64,000 nt of DNA from Puccinia triticina (taxonomy: Eukaryota; Basidiomycota; Pucciniomycetes; Pucciniales; Pucciniaceae): contig NC_070571.1 of assembly GCF_026914185.1 (NCBI RefSeq), positions 310,001 to 374,000 on the forward strand, given 5' to 3'. The translations under genes and the position numbers were made by a program. Positions within the stretch are counted from its first letter, which is position 1. Each line of letters begins with the position of its first letter. The notes under the pieces are model-generated. The model was not told where the DNA came from. It made no database searches and was given only the letters and a program-made list of their open reading frames with translations. This document shows, in pieces, positions 1 to 10,053 of the stretch.

Positions 1-510
1 GAGCAGTTGTGTACTTTGTTATAGGGGAAACTGAGTGCAGGTAGTCTGCTAGTAGTCAGCCGGGGGAAATTTACAACAGGGGAGGAGAGCCTCCTTTTAT
101 AGACAACAGTGAGGGATTTTAGCTCCAGAGGAGCTCCACATGAGATATTTTAGCTAGGTACATGAGGGTTTTTGGCTAGTACATATACGGAATGGGTGAA
201 TGTGATTGGTCAGGACTGTGCAGGTGATTATGGGTTATGACATGCAGGCTGAATCAGGAGGTGCGATTGGTCAGGACTGGATGTTAGTGTAGTCATCCTG
301 TAACCAGGTCACCTGCTGTTGTTATGCAACAAAAATCCACTAGCGCATGCAGCTAGTGCATGCAGCTATCACATGCAGCTAGCACCTGCATGTGGGCCTG
401 CATGTGTACACTGTATGTATGTAAGTGATGATGCAGCTATGTGTAAATATGTATGTAGCTATCTATGTAACCGTGTGTGTAACTAAGTGTTGTAAATGTG
501 GATTGTGTAA
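1..510 (-). repeat. LTR-like fragment with core promoter
   Basis: Read on the minus strand, this stretch carries a segment with GCTAAAATCCCTCA, a TATA motif (TATAAAAGG near 94-102) and a CT-rich block, in the same order as the three LTR-A copies at 4.4-6.1, 46.0-54.2 and 61.9-62.9 kb. It is more diverged than those. I see no coding frame in it. It is probably a partial LTR of a related retroelement cut off by the window edge. Confidence 0.45.
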
Positions 511-515
511 CTGTT

Positions 516-703
516 TGTTATGGTTCGGCTTGGAGGGAGGGGACGGATGTCAGGTCTTCTAGCTCTTTAGGTTGATTGCTAGGTGGGGAAGAAGTGAGGA
601 TCTTCCCCCGGCTCCCATCTAAGGCAGAGAGCCGTGACATGTATGTACAGGTGTGACATGTCCCTGGCGCAGGCCATGGCGCGCACTGGAGCGGCTCATA
701 ACA
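516..703 (-). repeat. 3' LTR of the chromovirus
   Basis: 188 bp from TGTTATGG to CTCATAACA. It matches 4013-4200 except for four C/T differences, each at a CpG site in one copy. On the minus strand this copy is downstream of pol. Confidence 0.93.
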
Positions 704-718
704 CTACTCCCCCCTTAA
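704..718 (-). other. polypurine tract
   Basis: The minus strand reads AAGGGGGGAGTAG directly against the 3' LTR. In LTR retrotransposons this is the plus-strand priming site. Its position independently fixes the element's orientation. Confidence 0.8.
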
Positions 719-797
719 CGCCCAAGCCCCCGGCTCTGCGCTCTCTCCCTCGGCGGCAATAAAAAACCCTGTGGGCAAAAAAGCCTACCCTCTCTAT

Positions 798-3450
798 TCA
801 CCGAAACCTTTTTGTCCTTTTGTGCGTTGAAGCCGCGTTGGGGAATTTTCCGTCGAACTTGGCGTGTAGATCTTCACAATTTTTCAGGTTGTTGAGTGGT
901 TCCCACGAGTTGTGTTCCGGCCCGTAACCCTTCCACTCAATGAGGTACTCCACGCGCTTCCCTCGCCTCCTGCAATCCAGAATTTCCCCTACTTCCCACT
1001 CGTCGGATCCCTCGACCTCCACTGGTCCCGGTTGCCCCACCGCGCGACCCGCGATAGTGTCCGTCGTATGTTTCCTGAGTACAGACACGTGAAAGACAGG
1101 GTGCACCCCTTTCATCGAAAGAGGTAAAGTCAGCTTGTATACCAAATCAGAAATCTTAGATAAGATTGGGAATGGCCCGAGCCATTGGTGGCTTAGTTTG
1201 GGACATGGCCGGGTTGAGGAGATTTTCTTGCTGTCAAGCCATACCGCGTCGCCAACATCCCATTTTGGGGTCTCCCTCACCCCCCGGTCAAACTGAGTCT
1301 TCATAGTTGATTGGGCTAGCTCCAGCCCTGCCGCCAGCTCCTGCTGCACCTCCGCTATCTGCCGGATCCGCGCCTCCACCGCGGGGATGCACTGTCCGCT
1401 TGACGGGATCCCCCCATACGTCGGGTCGAAGCCGTAATTGGCCTTGAACGGCGACATCCCGGTTGACTTGTGGTGGTTATTGTTATGTGCGAATTCGGCC
1501 ATGGCAAGTAGCGGCTCCCAGTTGTTCTGATGATATCCCACGAAGTGCCTAAGATATTGCTCAACTGCTTTATTGGCGGTCTCCGATTGTCCGTCCGTCC
1601 TAGGGTGATAGGCTGTTGACGGCTGCAGGCGGATCCCCAGGCGTTGGCTGAGCTCCTTAGTGACTTGAGATATAAAAATGCTTCCCCTATCCAACACTAT
1701 TGTCTTTGGGGTTCCGTGGAGTCGCCATACGTGTCGCAGCATCAACTCCGCTAATCCCTCCGCGTCCATGGTCTTCTTACAAGGGATGAAATGGGCCATC
1801 TTGGTGAGACGGTCCACCACTGTCAGAATGCTGTCGCTGTTGTTGGACTCCGGAAAATCTGTGATCAGATCATATGATATGTCCATCCACGGGCTGGCTG
1901 GGACCGGCAATGGCTCTAGCGTGCCAAACGGTTTCTGGGTTACCACTTTGGTTCGCTGGCAGGAGTCGCAGCCGTTGACGTAGCAGTTCACGAATCGCTT
2001 TTGCGAGGGCCAGTTGAAGCACCGTTGTACTAGCGCTAGCGTCTTTGCCCTACCCGGATGTCCGGCCAATTTGCAGTCGTGCCTGCTGCGAAGAATGGCC
2101 GCTTTGATCATGTCGTTGTTAGGCATCTCGATCACTCCTTGTCTGTACACCACTCCATCGTACACTGTGTACTCTGACGCGTCGCCACTCCGCGCTGAGC
2201 CCCCGTTAACCCGGCTGTCAGCTAAAATTTCCAGCAGACGACTGTCAGATTGCGTAGCAACTCGAATACGACTTATCAATTCCGCATCCGACGGGTTTTT
2301 GTCGTCCTGCGTGTCTTCCGGGGTTTGTCCCTCTTCATCGTCTATTCCCAGCACATCCACCTCAAACCAGTGTGCCGCGTCGTCAAGGTCAACCGACTCG
2401 TCCAAAAACCAGCTATTGACTTCCTCCAGCGCCGATATCTCCGCAAATGTACGCGCCGTGATGTTAGATGGCCATAGGATTTGACCAAACGTCAGTTTGG
2501 TCTCAGTCGTGGGGGCTAAGTCTGGTCGTTGCAATAGCGCATCTGGTTTGGCGGCCTGGCGGCCGGGTTGGAAAATAATTTTGAAGTCAAAACATCCAAG
2601 GGTCTCTGCCCAGCGGGCCTGTCTGCGGGGAGAGACTTCGTAGTCATGGAACTTTCTAGATTGCGGTGGTCGGTGTACACTATTGCTGTGAGCCTGTTGG
2701 GTTTTCCTTCCAAATAGTGCCACCATTCCTTAAACGCCGCTACAATAGCCAAGAGTTCCTTGTCGAAGATTTCATAATTACGTTTGGCTTGGATGAGTGA
2801 CCGGGAGAGATACGCTACCGGGTGTAGCTCCCCGTCCTTAGCGCATATCTGAGACAGGACCGCTCCTAAAGCAAAGTCCGAACAGTCGCATTTGAGTATG
2901 AATGCCCTGTACGGATCCGCTATCTTGAGGACTGGCGCTGTAGTGAACGCTGTCTTGAGTGACTCAAACACGGCCTGACATCGATCGTCCCAGGCGAACC
3001 TAGCATGACCTTTAGTAAGGTTGTGTAGTGGTCGTGTCGTGCGGGAAAACTGGGGGATGAACCTCCGGTAGAAATTTGCAAAGCCAATAAACCTTTGCAG
3101 CTCCGTCAGATTTCTTGGAGCCAGCCAGTCAGTGACGGCCGTTACCTTGGCGGGGTCCATTCGCACTCGATTACAAGAGATTAGCAGGCCAAGGTATTCG
3201 ACTTCTGACCGGGAGAATTCGCACTTTTCCGGCTTGAGCCATAACTGGTGTTTGCTGAGCGTTTCCAGGATGCTACTGACGGCCTCTTCGTGGTCGGATC
3301 CTTCTTGAGTGCAAACCATAATGTCGTCGAGGTAAGCGGCGGCGTCCTTCCCTATCCTCCCCAGAAGTATATCCTGCATGAAATACTGGAAAAAGCCGGG
3401 CGCCCCCGTTGGTCCGAACGGCATCGTCAACGGCGCAAACTGGGATAGGC
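798..3450 (-). pseudogene. chromovirus pol (RT-RNase H-integrase-chromodomain), broken
   Basis: The frame enters RT at the MPFG motif (about 3425), continues through YLDD (catalytic aspartates) and the RT thumb, then RNase H with the conserved HPVAYLSRSL and YTDH segments. A frameshift near 2636, just after MTTK, moves the rest into another frame, 798-2726. That frame holds the end of RNase H, an HHCC zinc finger (H-C-L-A-G-H through C-D-S-C), an integrase core with both aspartates and the glutamate of GQSETANK, and a C-terminal chromodomain (EYLIEWKGYGPEHNSWEP). Chromodomains place it among chromoviruses, whose integrases target heterochromatin. The RT N-terminus and protease are absent because of the deletion near 3450. 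Confidence 0.9.
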
Positions 3451-3454
3451 TGGT

Positions 3455-3863
3455 TGTGGCACACCTTGATGAGCATGGGCTGGGCCCAACTGCTGGCTTT
3501 TCCGGAGAGGTACAACAGGGCGAACACGACCTTTGACTTGTTGTCTGGGAAGGCCGTCGGGTTGGCGACAATATACAGGCTGACCTGATTTGCGTAGACT
3601 TCGGCCTTTGACCCTTGGGCTCCGTTGTACTTGTCCGGCACCCCAATCTTGGGGCCTCTGCCGGGGGGTGGGGCTGCAGGTTGGGCTTGAGGGGCGTTCG
3701 GGTCGTTTGGTTGAGCCGCTGCTTGTTGGAGTGCGGCCTCTGCTTGCTGTCGACCGTCCTCGGCCGCCAAGCGCACCGCCTCCGCCTGTCTTCGTAATTC
3801 GCGCTCTTTGTTCACGACCGCCATGAGGTCGGCCAGTTGCTGTTGGAGGGCCGCGGCATCCAT
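3455..3863 (-). pseudogene. truncated Gag of the chromovirus
   Basis: The ATG at 3863 opens a frame beginning MDAAALQQQLADLM, an alanine/glutamine-rich helical N-terminus. It is followed by the capsid-like segment containing PDKYNG and LYLSGKASSWAQ, which resembles Ty3-type Gag. About 136 residues in, the frame runs into a fusion with the pol region in another frame. No zinc knuckle is left. The joint is consistent with one internal deletion that removed the Gag C-terminus, protease and RT N-terminus. Confidence 0.82.
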
Positions 3864-4012
3864 TGTGGTCGTCTATCTTTTGATTTGGTTTCTCAGTTCC
3901 CGAAGGTGCTTTTCCGGGTTCGTGTTCAGTTTTGTTCTGTTGGTTCTGTTTTCTTCTTTTGTTTGTTCTAGTGGTTTGGCTGTCCTTGTCCCCGTATATA
4001 GACCTAGCAATA

Positions 4013-4200
4013 TGTTATGGTTTGGCTCGGAGGGAGGGGACGGATGTCAGGTCTTCTAGCTCTTTAGGTTGATTGCTAGGTGGGGAAGAAGTGAGGATCT
4101 TCCCCCGGCTCCCATCTAAGGCAGAGAGCCGTGACATGTATGTACAGGTGTGACATGTCCCTGGCGCAGGCCATGGTGCGCACTGGAGTGGCTCATAACA
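4013..4200 (-). repeat. 5' LTR of the chromovirus
   Basis: 188-bp partner of 516-703, same TGTTAT/ATAACA termini, flanked on the right by the CTGTT duplication at 4201-4205. On the minus strand it would supply the promoter for gag. Confidence 0.93.
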
Positions 4201-4903
4201 CTGTTTGAGGTTGTAAGGGGTATTGTGAGTGTGTAAGAGTATGTAACTTCTGGGTGAGTGCCCTTATGAGTGTTCTGTAACTTTAAGGCAAGACTAGGGG
4301 TGAATTTGTCCCTAGAAGCTAAATCTTGAGGAATATTAAGTGATTGATAAGAGGAAAAGGGAGATTAAGAGTAAAACTAATAGAAATAAGAAAGAAAAGC
4401 AGAAAATTTTGATTTTGATATATGGGATACCATAAAGCATACCACACCGCTGGACTGGAAGTTACACCCTCTTGGACCCTCATGGACACGGTCAGCCCCA
4501 GTCATCAACCTATCAAACCCCTCAAGTCACCTTTCCCAGGTATACACATACTCAGCCCCATACAAACACATACTCTTTTTTATCCTCTTATCTCCACTGC
4601 ATATGCAGGGGACTAAACCCATTTCTTCTGTATTTGACATGTCCCCGCTTCATTTATGCACCCCTTGCAGCTGCATGCAGTCTTCTGTTTCTGCACTTCT
4701 TGCATTAGTCTGACACCACTCATGCACCCCTTGCATGAGGTATCCCTGTATTTGACATTTTCCTGCTTGTTTTTGCACTCCTTGCATAGTATGACATCAT
4801 CTTTCATTTTCTCACCCCACTTTTTGCCTGTATTTAGTATCTTCTGACACCACTTGTACGCAGCCCCCCAGCTAAAATCCCTCATCCAGGGTCCCCCTTG
4901 TAG

Positions 4904-5541
4904 CAAGGGTGGGCAGTTACGTTACGGTACGTTACGGAGGGCTGATTGGATACCGTAACTTTTTTTTAGTTATCCAAATTAGCCATTTGGGTAACGTGAC
5001 ATTTTTTTTGAGTAACGTAACGCAAAGTAACTTTTTTTATTTTTGAGTTTTGGAGGTTTTGGATAACGTAACTTTTTTGGGGTGGACATTTTTTGCTCAA
5101 TATTTTCAAAAAATCGGTCTTTTGAATAATAAATTTAGCATAATGGTTAGTGCTTGCCTCTTGTATGTTTTGCACCATGCAGGTTGCGGGTTCAATCCTC
5201 ACTGTGCACCTATTTTGACCTGACACCCTGGGCAGAAACTGGCATCAGTGGCTGTTTTACATCAACTTGAGCCCAATACGTACTCATATTGAACAAAAAA
5301 ACCCACAAATAGTCATTTCTCTTGGGAAGTTACGGCAAAGTTACCCAAATTTGGGCAAACCTGTAACGTAACCCATTGTGTTGAAAGCTTCTGGGTAAGG
5401 TAACTAGAAAATAAACAGCCCTTTTTCTGCGGCAGATATCGTAACTAAAATCAAGGTATCTGTAACTACTGGGTAACGTAACTTTAAAAGTTAGGTTACA
5501 GTTACGTTCCCAATTACGGGTAACGTAACGGCCCACCCTTG
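4904..5541. mobile_element. TIR element, CAAGGGTGGGC ends, GTAAC arrays
   Basis: Perfect 11-bp terminal inverted repeats (CAAGGGTGGGC and GCCCACCCTTG) enclose 638 bp. The flanks carry CTTGTAGC at 4897-4904 and 5542-5549: an 8-bp duplication if the element is taken to start AAGGGTG, 7 bp if it starts CAAGGGTG. Both subterminal zones are packed with GTTAC/GTAAC motifs in both orientations. The 8-bp duplication and CAAGGGTG-like ends resemble hAT non-autonomous elements. No transposase is visible. Host sequence resumes as LTR-A (AGCTAAAATCC). Confidence 0.87.
5136..5200 (+). other. tRNA-like segment with A and B boxes
   Basis: TAGCATAATGGTTAGTGC fits a Pol III A box and GGGTTCAATCCTC, 35 nt further on, fits a B box. 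A complete cloverleaf does not fold in my reading, so this is a tRNA relic or a SINE head rather than a functional tRNA. It lies inside the TIR element 4904-5541. Confidence 0.4.
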
Positions 5542-6784
5542 CTTGTAGCTAAAATCCCTCACATTTTTCTATATAAGGAGCTCTCTCCCCCCCAGTTGTT
5601 TTTCCCTCAGTTCAGTACCCACCAGTTATACAGATATCACCCATTAGCCTTTATCATCACCCTTGCACTTTATAACATTACCATATCATCCCTCTCATCT
5701 GCAATAAACACTGAGCTCACTCTCATATCTCTTGGTTAACATATCACATACCTGTTACGAGTTACCCAGTTCCTGGTTCAACTCCCAACTGAGACATATA
5801 CCCTTCTCAGCCTAGGCACTCTTCTCAACTCTATATATCACGGTCACCCTCTCAAGGACCTGTGTTCAATCCCCACGGGAAACATCAAGTCAATTTTCAC
5901 CCTTTCCATCATCATAAACCCTCTCAAATCTCACATACCTTTCATCGAACAACTTCATCTGGAACTAGACCAGACCTATCACTTGATTAAAACTTGCCAA
6001 GCTTAGCTCGGTGGGTCTTGTTATCTGATAGTATAGAAGGGCAGAGTTTGCACCTCCATCATCCCCTTCACCCTTCAGCAAAAGGGTTTCACAACCGCTT
6101 TTGAGTCTTACAAGGGAGTCCCAAACGTGATAGGATAATCTTGTTTGATCAACAATGGATAATTGATTTCAACCATAATTTTCTACAGATATCAACTTCA
6201 AGTGGCAAAAGGAATTAAGTTCATCAACAAAACCTTACACTCAACGGCATATTCAGCTATTCTGTTGAACAACTAGTCAAGTTTTAGAACCATCCAACAA
6301 AACAATTATGAACCTCTGAAAAAGGAACAAACTTCCTACCATTCTGAGGCAAGACTCTTGAAGAAGCAGGCCAACTTATTTTCAAGAAGACGGGAACAAG
6401 GACCTAAGTAGCTGGATAAGTTAGGACACTGTTGAAAAGAACTTTGGAACTGCTCAAGGTACAGACAGATTTATTCTTGAGAAGACGGGAAAGAAACCCT
6501 AAGTAGCTGGATAAATCAGTGGACTGTTCTACAGTACTTCCCAGATTGATAAGTAATTTTATTTTAGAAAGAACCCCCCAATTTGCCCTGGTAAAGAAAC
6601 CAGAGACCAGAAATTATTGTTTCTTTTTCAGAGCACAGTAACAGATAGCAGTGGATAGTCACATTATGAAACTACGAGATCAACAACAATCAACATGAAT
6701 ATGATGTTTGGCGTACCAGATTTTGAAGATGCAATCAATTCAAGAACCACTTGAAGGACAAGACCATTTACGAGAACTCCAGCT

Positions 6785-8138
6785 ATGATTAGGAATACAA
6801 AAACTACAATGCTGACTCAAACAAGGAAAGACAAAGCAACAAGATTAGATAATCACTTCAGAGATCTGGCTGAAGAACGCTCACCCAATTCAGATGAAAC
6901 TCAACCAAAACAAAACACTTCACAAGAAACAATGACACAACAACAACAACACTATCAGTCCACCTATCAACAATCAAATTACCCACCAGGATTTATTGAT
7001 GATGATGAACTATTCTATGATGGAAATCAATTCTTCACTTTCTTACGGAAATATGAACAGGCAGCAGATTGGTTTGGTTCAACAAAATTTCAAAGAGCCC
7101 TTCAGATTGGACAATTCATACGGTCAGAAAAACTACATTGTGAATTTGAGGATATGGACGGATATGAATATGGTGTTCAAAATTGCATAAGTCAAAGAAT
7201 TACATAAAATCATAACAACATAAACCCGCTTATGCAATAGTGAGAACCCACTTTAACAGCCCCCCAACCCATCTCCACTCACCGGCCAAGCAACTCCTCC
7301 AACCGGACCTCCTCCCAATGGACCTCCTTGCACCAGCCGACCGCCGACCAGCATGCCACGCCACTTGGAACGCAAAGCATTGATCCGAGACCTCCAGTTT
7401 CTCCTTGTCACCTGCTTTGCAAGACTCCAGATCAATGAACAGCAATACCAAACAATCATAACCGGCCGCCGCTTTCCCTTCTTCTGCATCATGATCCTGG
7501 CACTCCTTGAACACCAACAGATTGAAGATCCAAGGAGATCATTGGTTGCTTCCTTTGCTTGCGCATAGGATAATCCAGACTTCAAGAAGTCCTGCATCAT
7601 CCGAGCTGGCTGAAATGCAGCTGCATTGCTTTTTATTGCGCCGACATGTGAAGTGTGATTGGGTGCTGGTTTATGTGCGGCTGCCGGCCGGTGTCTTAAG
7701 TGGCTGCCGGCCTGTCTTAAGATCTTATGCATCGATATGCTGGGGGAGTCGGGGGAATCATAAAAATTTGTTTGGGTATGCTGTTATGATTTTATGTAAA
7801 AAATTGCTTATGCAATTTTGAACACCATAGAACAATGCAACTGGGATACCCTGCAAACTGAAATGATTGAAACCTGGGGTGATGAAATGATGTACACCAT
7901 TGATTATCTTTTTGAGCTGGCAGAACAAAAAGCTCGACAAAGAATTATAAACTATCAGCCTTACAGAAGATATCTTGAAAAATTCACCACAATCCTCAAG
8001 TATTTGGTCAAGAACAAACACATCAACAAAGAAGACAACCCCGGATTATTATTCTTAAGCGCCTTCTCAACTGGCATTCAACAAAGCATCAAGCGTACTC
8101 TAGTCAGCAAAGATCAGCTTCCAAAAGCTTGGGGGTGA
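6785..8138 (+). pseudogene. gag-like gene split by a TIR element
   Basis: The ATG at 6785 opens a frame that runs 128 codons to 7168, then continues after an inserted element at 7833-8138. It has a glutamine-rich stretch, then an acidic/aromatic region (PPGFIDDDELFYDGNQFF) and a region with WDTLQTEMIETWGDEM. That is typical of the N-terminal Gag of fungal LTR retrotransposons, although I cannot assign the superfamily. It lies 670 bp downstream of the LTR-A copy, in the same orientation, so the two are probably one element. The frame ends at TGA (8136-8138) and no pol follows, so the rest of the element is lost. Confidence 0.6.
7169..7829. mobile_element. TIR element with 3-bp GAA duplication
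   Basis: Termini TATGGTGTTCAAAATTGCAT and its inverse (20 bp or more, perfect) enclose 661 bp, flanked by GAA at 7166-7168 and 7830-7832. A 3-bp duplication removes cleanly to leave the gag frame continuous. The alternative TA duplication would leave a TAG stop, which favours the 3-bp reading. This is the signature expected for PIF/Harbinger-like or CMC-like elements. Frames inside are not recognisable as transposase. Confidence 0.8.
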
Positions 8139-8347
8139 AATTGATTGGTGGAGGTGTTGTCAATTGATATTGGATGTGGGATGAATGATGGGTGCCGGCT
8201 CCTGACCACACAGCTGCCTTCAGCCGGTCATCCAATCACAGCTGAGACTGACACCCACGGCGCTGTGTATGGCAGAAACCCCAAGATTAAACAGGTGCTG
8301 TGCCCCTGCAAAGTCCATAACCTTAAAAATTCTTGGAAAGTCTATTA
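8139..8347. other. no gene seen
   Basis: Sequence between the end of the gag-like frame and the next MITE. It holds no recognisable coding or repeat signal. Confidence 0.5.
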
Positions 8348-8644
8348 CAGCCATTCTCAAAAAGCTTGCGGGCTCGAGGCCCAATTTTTTTTTTTTTTAT
8401 TGCAGTCAAAATCCCTGGGGGCGGCTGCTTGGCTCAATGAGGGTACCGCGCTGGCCACAGGGCAGGGGACGATGGGCCTATCAGTGTAAAATTGCTCCAT
8501 GACTCCGATGGGGCAACCCTCGAGGTCCCAAAGTTAAAAACAAAGAAAGTAGTGATTTTCTTACAATCACATTACTGTATGCAGCCTGAAAATAGCAGTC
8601 CAAAATTTGGGCCTACCCAACCGCAAGCTTTTCGAGAATGGCTG
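8348..8644. mobile_element. TA-flanked MITE (mariner-like)
   Basis: Inverted ends CAGCCATTCTC...GAGAATGGCTG, continuing inward through CAAAAAGCTTGCGGG and its partner, enclose 297 bp. TA lies on both sides (8346-8347, 8645-8646). This pattern fits a Tc1/mariner-type MITE. No coding capacity. Confidence 0.65.
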
Positions 8645-8646
8645 TA

Positions 8647-10053
8647 TAAAACACAATTTGAGCTGTGTTCTATTTTCATCGCCGCGACTCGGCCAGATTC
8701 CAATCGGTCAAACACGTTGGAGTCGTGTTCTTGGCTGGCTCGAGTTACCCTTGGGGCCTTGGCCGTTGGCAAGCACTCGAGCTGGTTGCCCAACGCTTGG
8801 TTTCATCGGATCTGATTGTCTACAGAAAAATATCATATGTACAACAAGGGCGTATGTACAGAGCCAGGAGGAGCCAGGCATGCTTGGAAGTACCAAGAAC
8901 CGCTGACCCCCCCACGGGGGCAGTGCATACATACTGAGCACGTCATCCGGATCGTCAGCTGACTCGCCCCGGCCACGTCATTCTCATTCTTGCGCACTCC
9001 GATCGCCATCGGGCATAAATACTCAGCCCCATCTCCCCTAGCAACCATCCGAACCCACGCGGCAACCCATTGGGCCTCCCTCACCGTCCTTGTTTGTGTC
9101 TTCATTCACAAATAGATAACACCCCAATAGCCCATCATCCGGACAAACCAGACTCTGGCAACGAACGAGCCGGAATACAGCAAACAAGCATGGTAAGAGT
9201 CTCCTAATTCTGTCCAGTCGCAAGCCTCGTTAGCAATCATGCTCCTCAGAGAGAGAGAGAGTCTTCAGACGGCTGATCCCAACTTCCTCGACAGTCTCAA
9301 TCAAACTCTTTCAAATCACCCGCATCCTCCGCATCGTCGTCGTCCTCATCGTCGTCGTCAGCTAAGGGTTCCTCAGAGGGCATGTGTGAAGACAGGTGAG
9401 GGCAATTCCTCCAAGCACCAGCCAAGGTTGCTAATCGGCCGTGTGCGCTGTCTTGTACCAAGCTCACTCGAGCAGCAGCCGCAGGCGCACTTCTTCTACA
9501 CCCGCGAGGCCCTCCTTCAGCTACGGCCCAGCCACAGTTTCATCGAGGGCCAGCACCCGTTTGGCGGGAATCTCCACTCAAGCATCCCTGCCGGCCTTAT
9601 CGTCCGTCACACCTAATCGGAAGGCTTCGCCGGTACCCCTGGGAAGCATTAACACCACTTCCATACTTTGCCTACAAATCGGATCTCATTCCCATAGCAT
9701 ACACTTGTACTATCTTCTCTTTTCCTTATGTATACATCACTGCTCAATAAGTATTAGCCCTCCTCCGTTCCAAAAATCATTGTTGCTACCCTTGAGGGTG
9801 TATTTGTAAACTTGTCCATGCCCTAAGGAAAATGTCAATGTCAATTGTGAATGTTTTCCTTTGGAGGCTCATGAAGCTCATGGATGAATTTTCTGCAATA
9901 AACACATTAATAAAATGTATGAAAAACGCAAAGTGACCATGATCTATGTATGTTGTATTCCCACTTTGTGCAATGAAGTCCAAGAAGAGAAAAAACATAA
10001 AAGAAAACAATTGTTATATTTGTGACAGGTGTTGCACGAAGAAGATATCAGCC
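8647..10053. other. no supported gene
   Basis: A run with a TATA-like GGGCATAAATACTC near 9012 and an AT-rich 3' half. Short frames exist (for example 9239-9616, arginine- and proline-rich) but none looks conserved. It may be decayed LTR or the 3' flank of the NOC3 gene. Confidence 0.4.

Larger units (their letters stand above)
516..4200 (-). mobile_element. Ty3/gypsy chromovirus, internally deleted
   Basis: This is an LTR retrotransposon on the minus strand. Two 188-bp LTRs (516-703 and 4013-4200) begin TGTTAT and end ATAACA. Both sides are flanked by the 5-bp duplication CTGTT (511-515, 4201-4205), so both ends are exact. A polypurine tract lies next to the 3' LTR. Gag, reverse transcriptase, RNase H, integrase and a C-terminal chromodomain are recognisable. 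At about 3.7 kb it is short for the family, and the gag C-terminus, protease and N-terminal RT are missing. It cannot be autonomous. The LTRs differ at 4 of 188 positions, so insertion is fairly recent. Confidence 0.93.
4416..6112 (+). repeat. LTR-A family copy 1, probable 5' LTR
   Basis: The right end TTTTGAGTCTTACA (6112) matches exactly the end of the solo LTR at 61922-62857 (read on its minus strand). Shared internal blocks include GCTAAAATCCCTCA, a TATA box (TATATAAG near 5569), a CT-rich leader and CTTGCCAAGC. The left part is diverged and its true start is unclear. A TIR element (4904-5541) sits inside. A gag-like frame begins 670 bp downstream in the same orientation, so this is most likely a 5' LTR with leader. 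Confidence 0.75.

Noticed and set aside
7230..7732. Two overlapping minus-strand frames inside the GAA-flanked element
   Set aside because: No domain or catalytic motif seen; glycine/arginine-rich composition suggests chance openness.
9239..9616. 125-codon plus-strand frame
   Set aside because: HRRRPHRRR-type low complexity from a CGTCGT run; no supporting signals.
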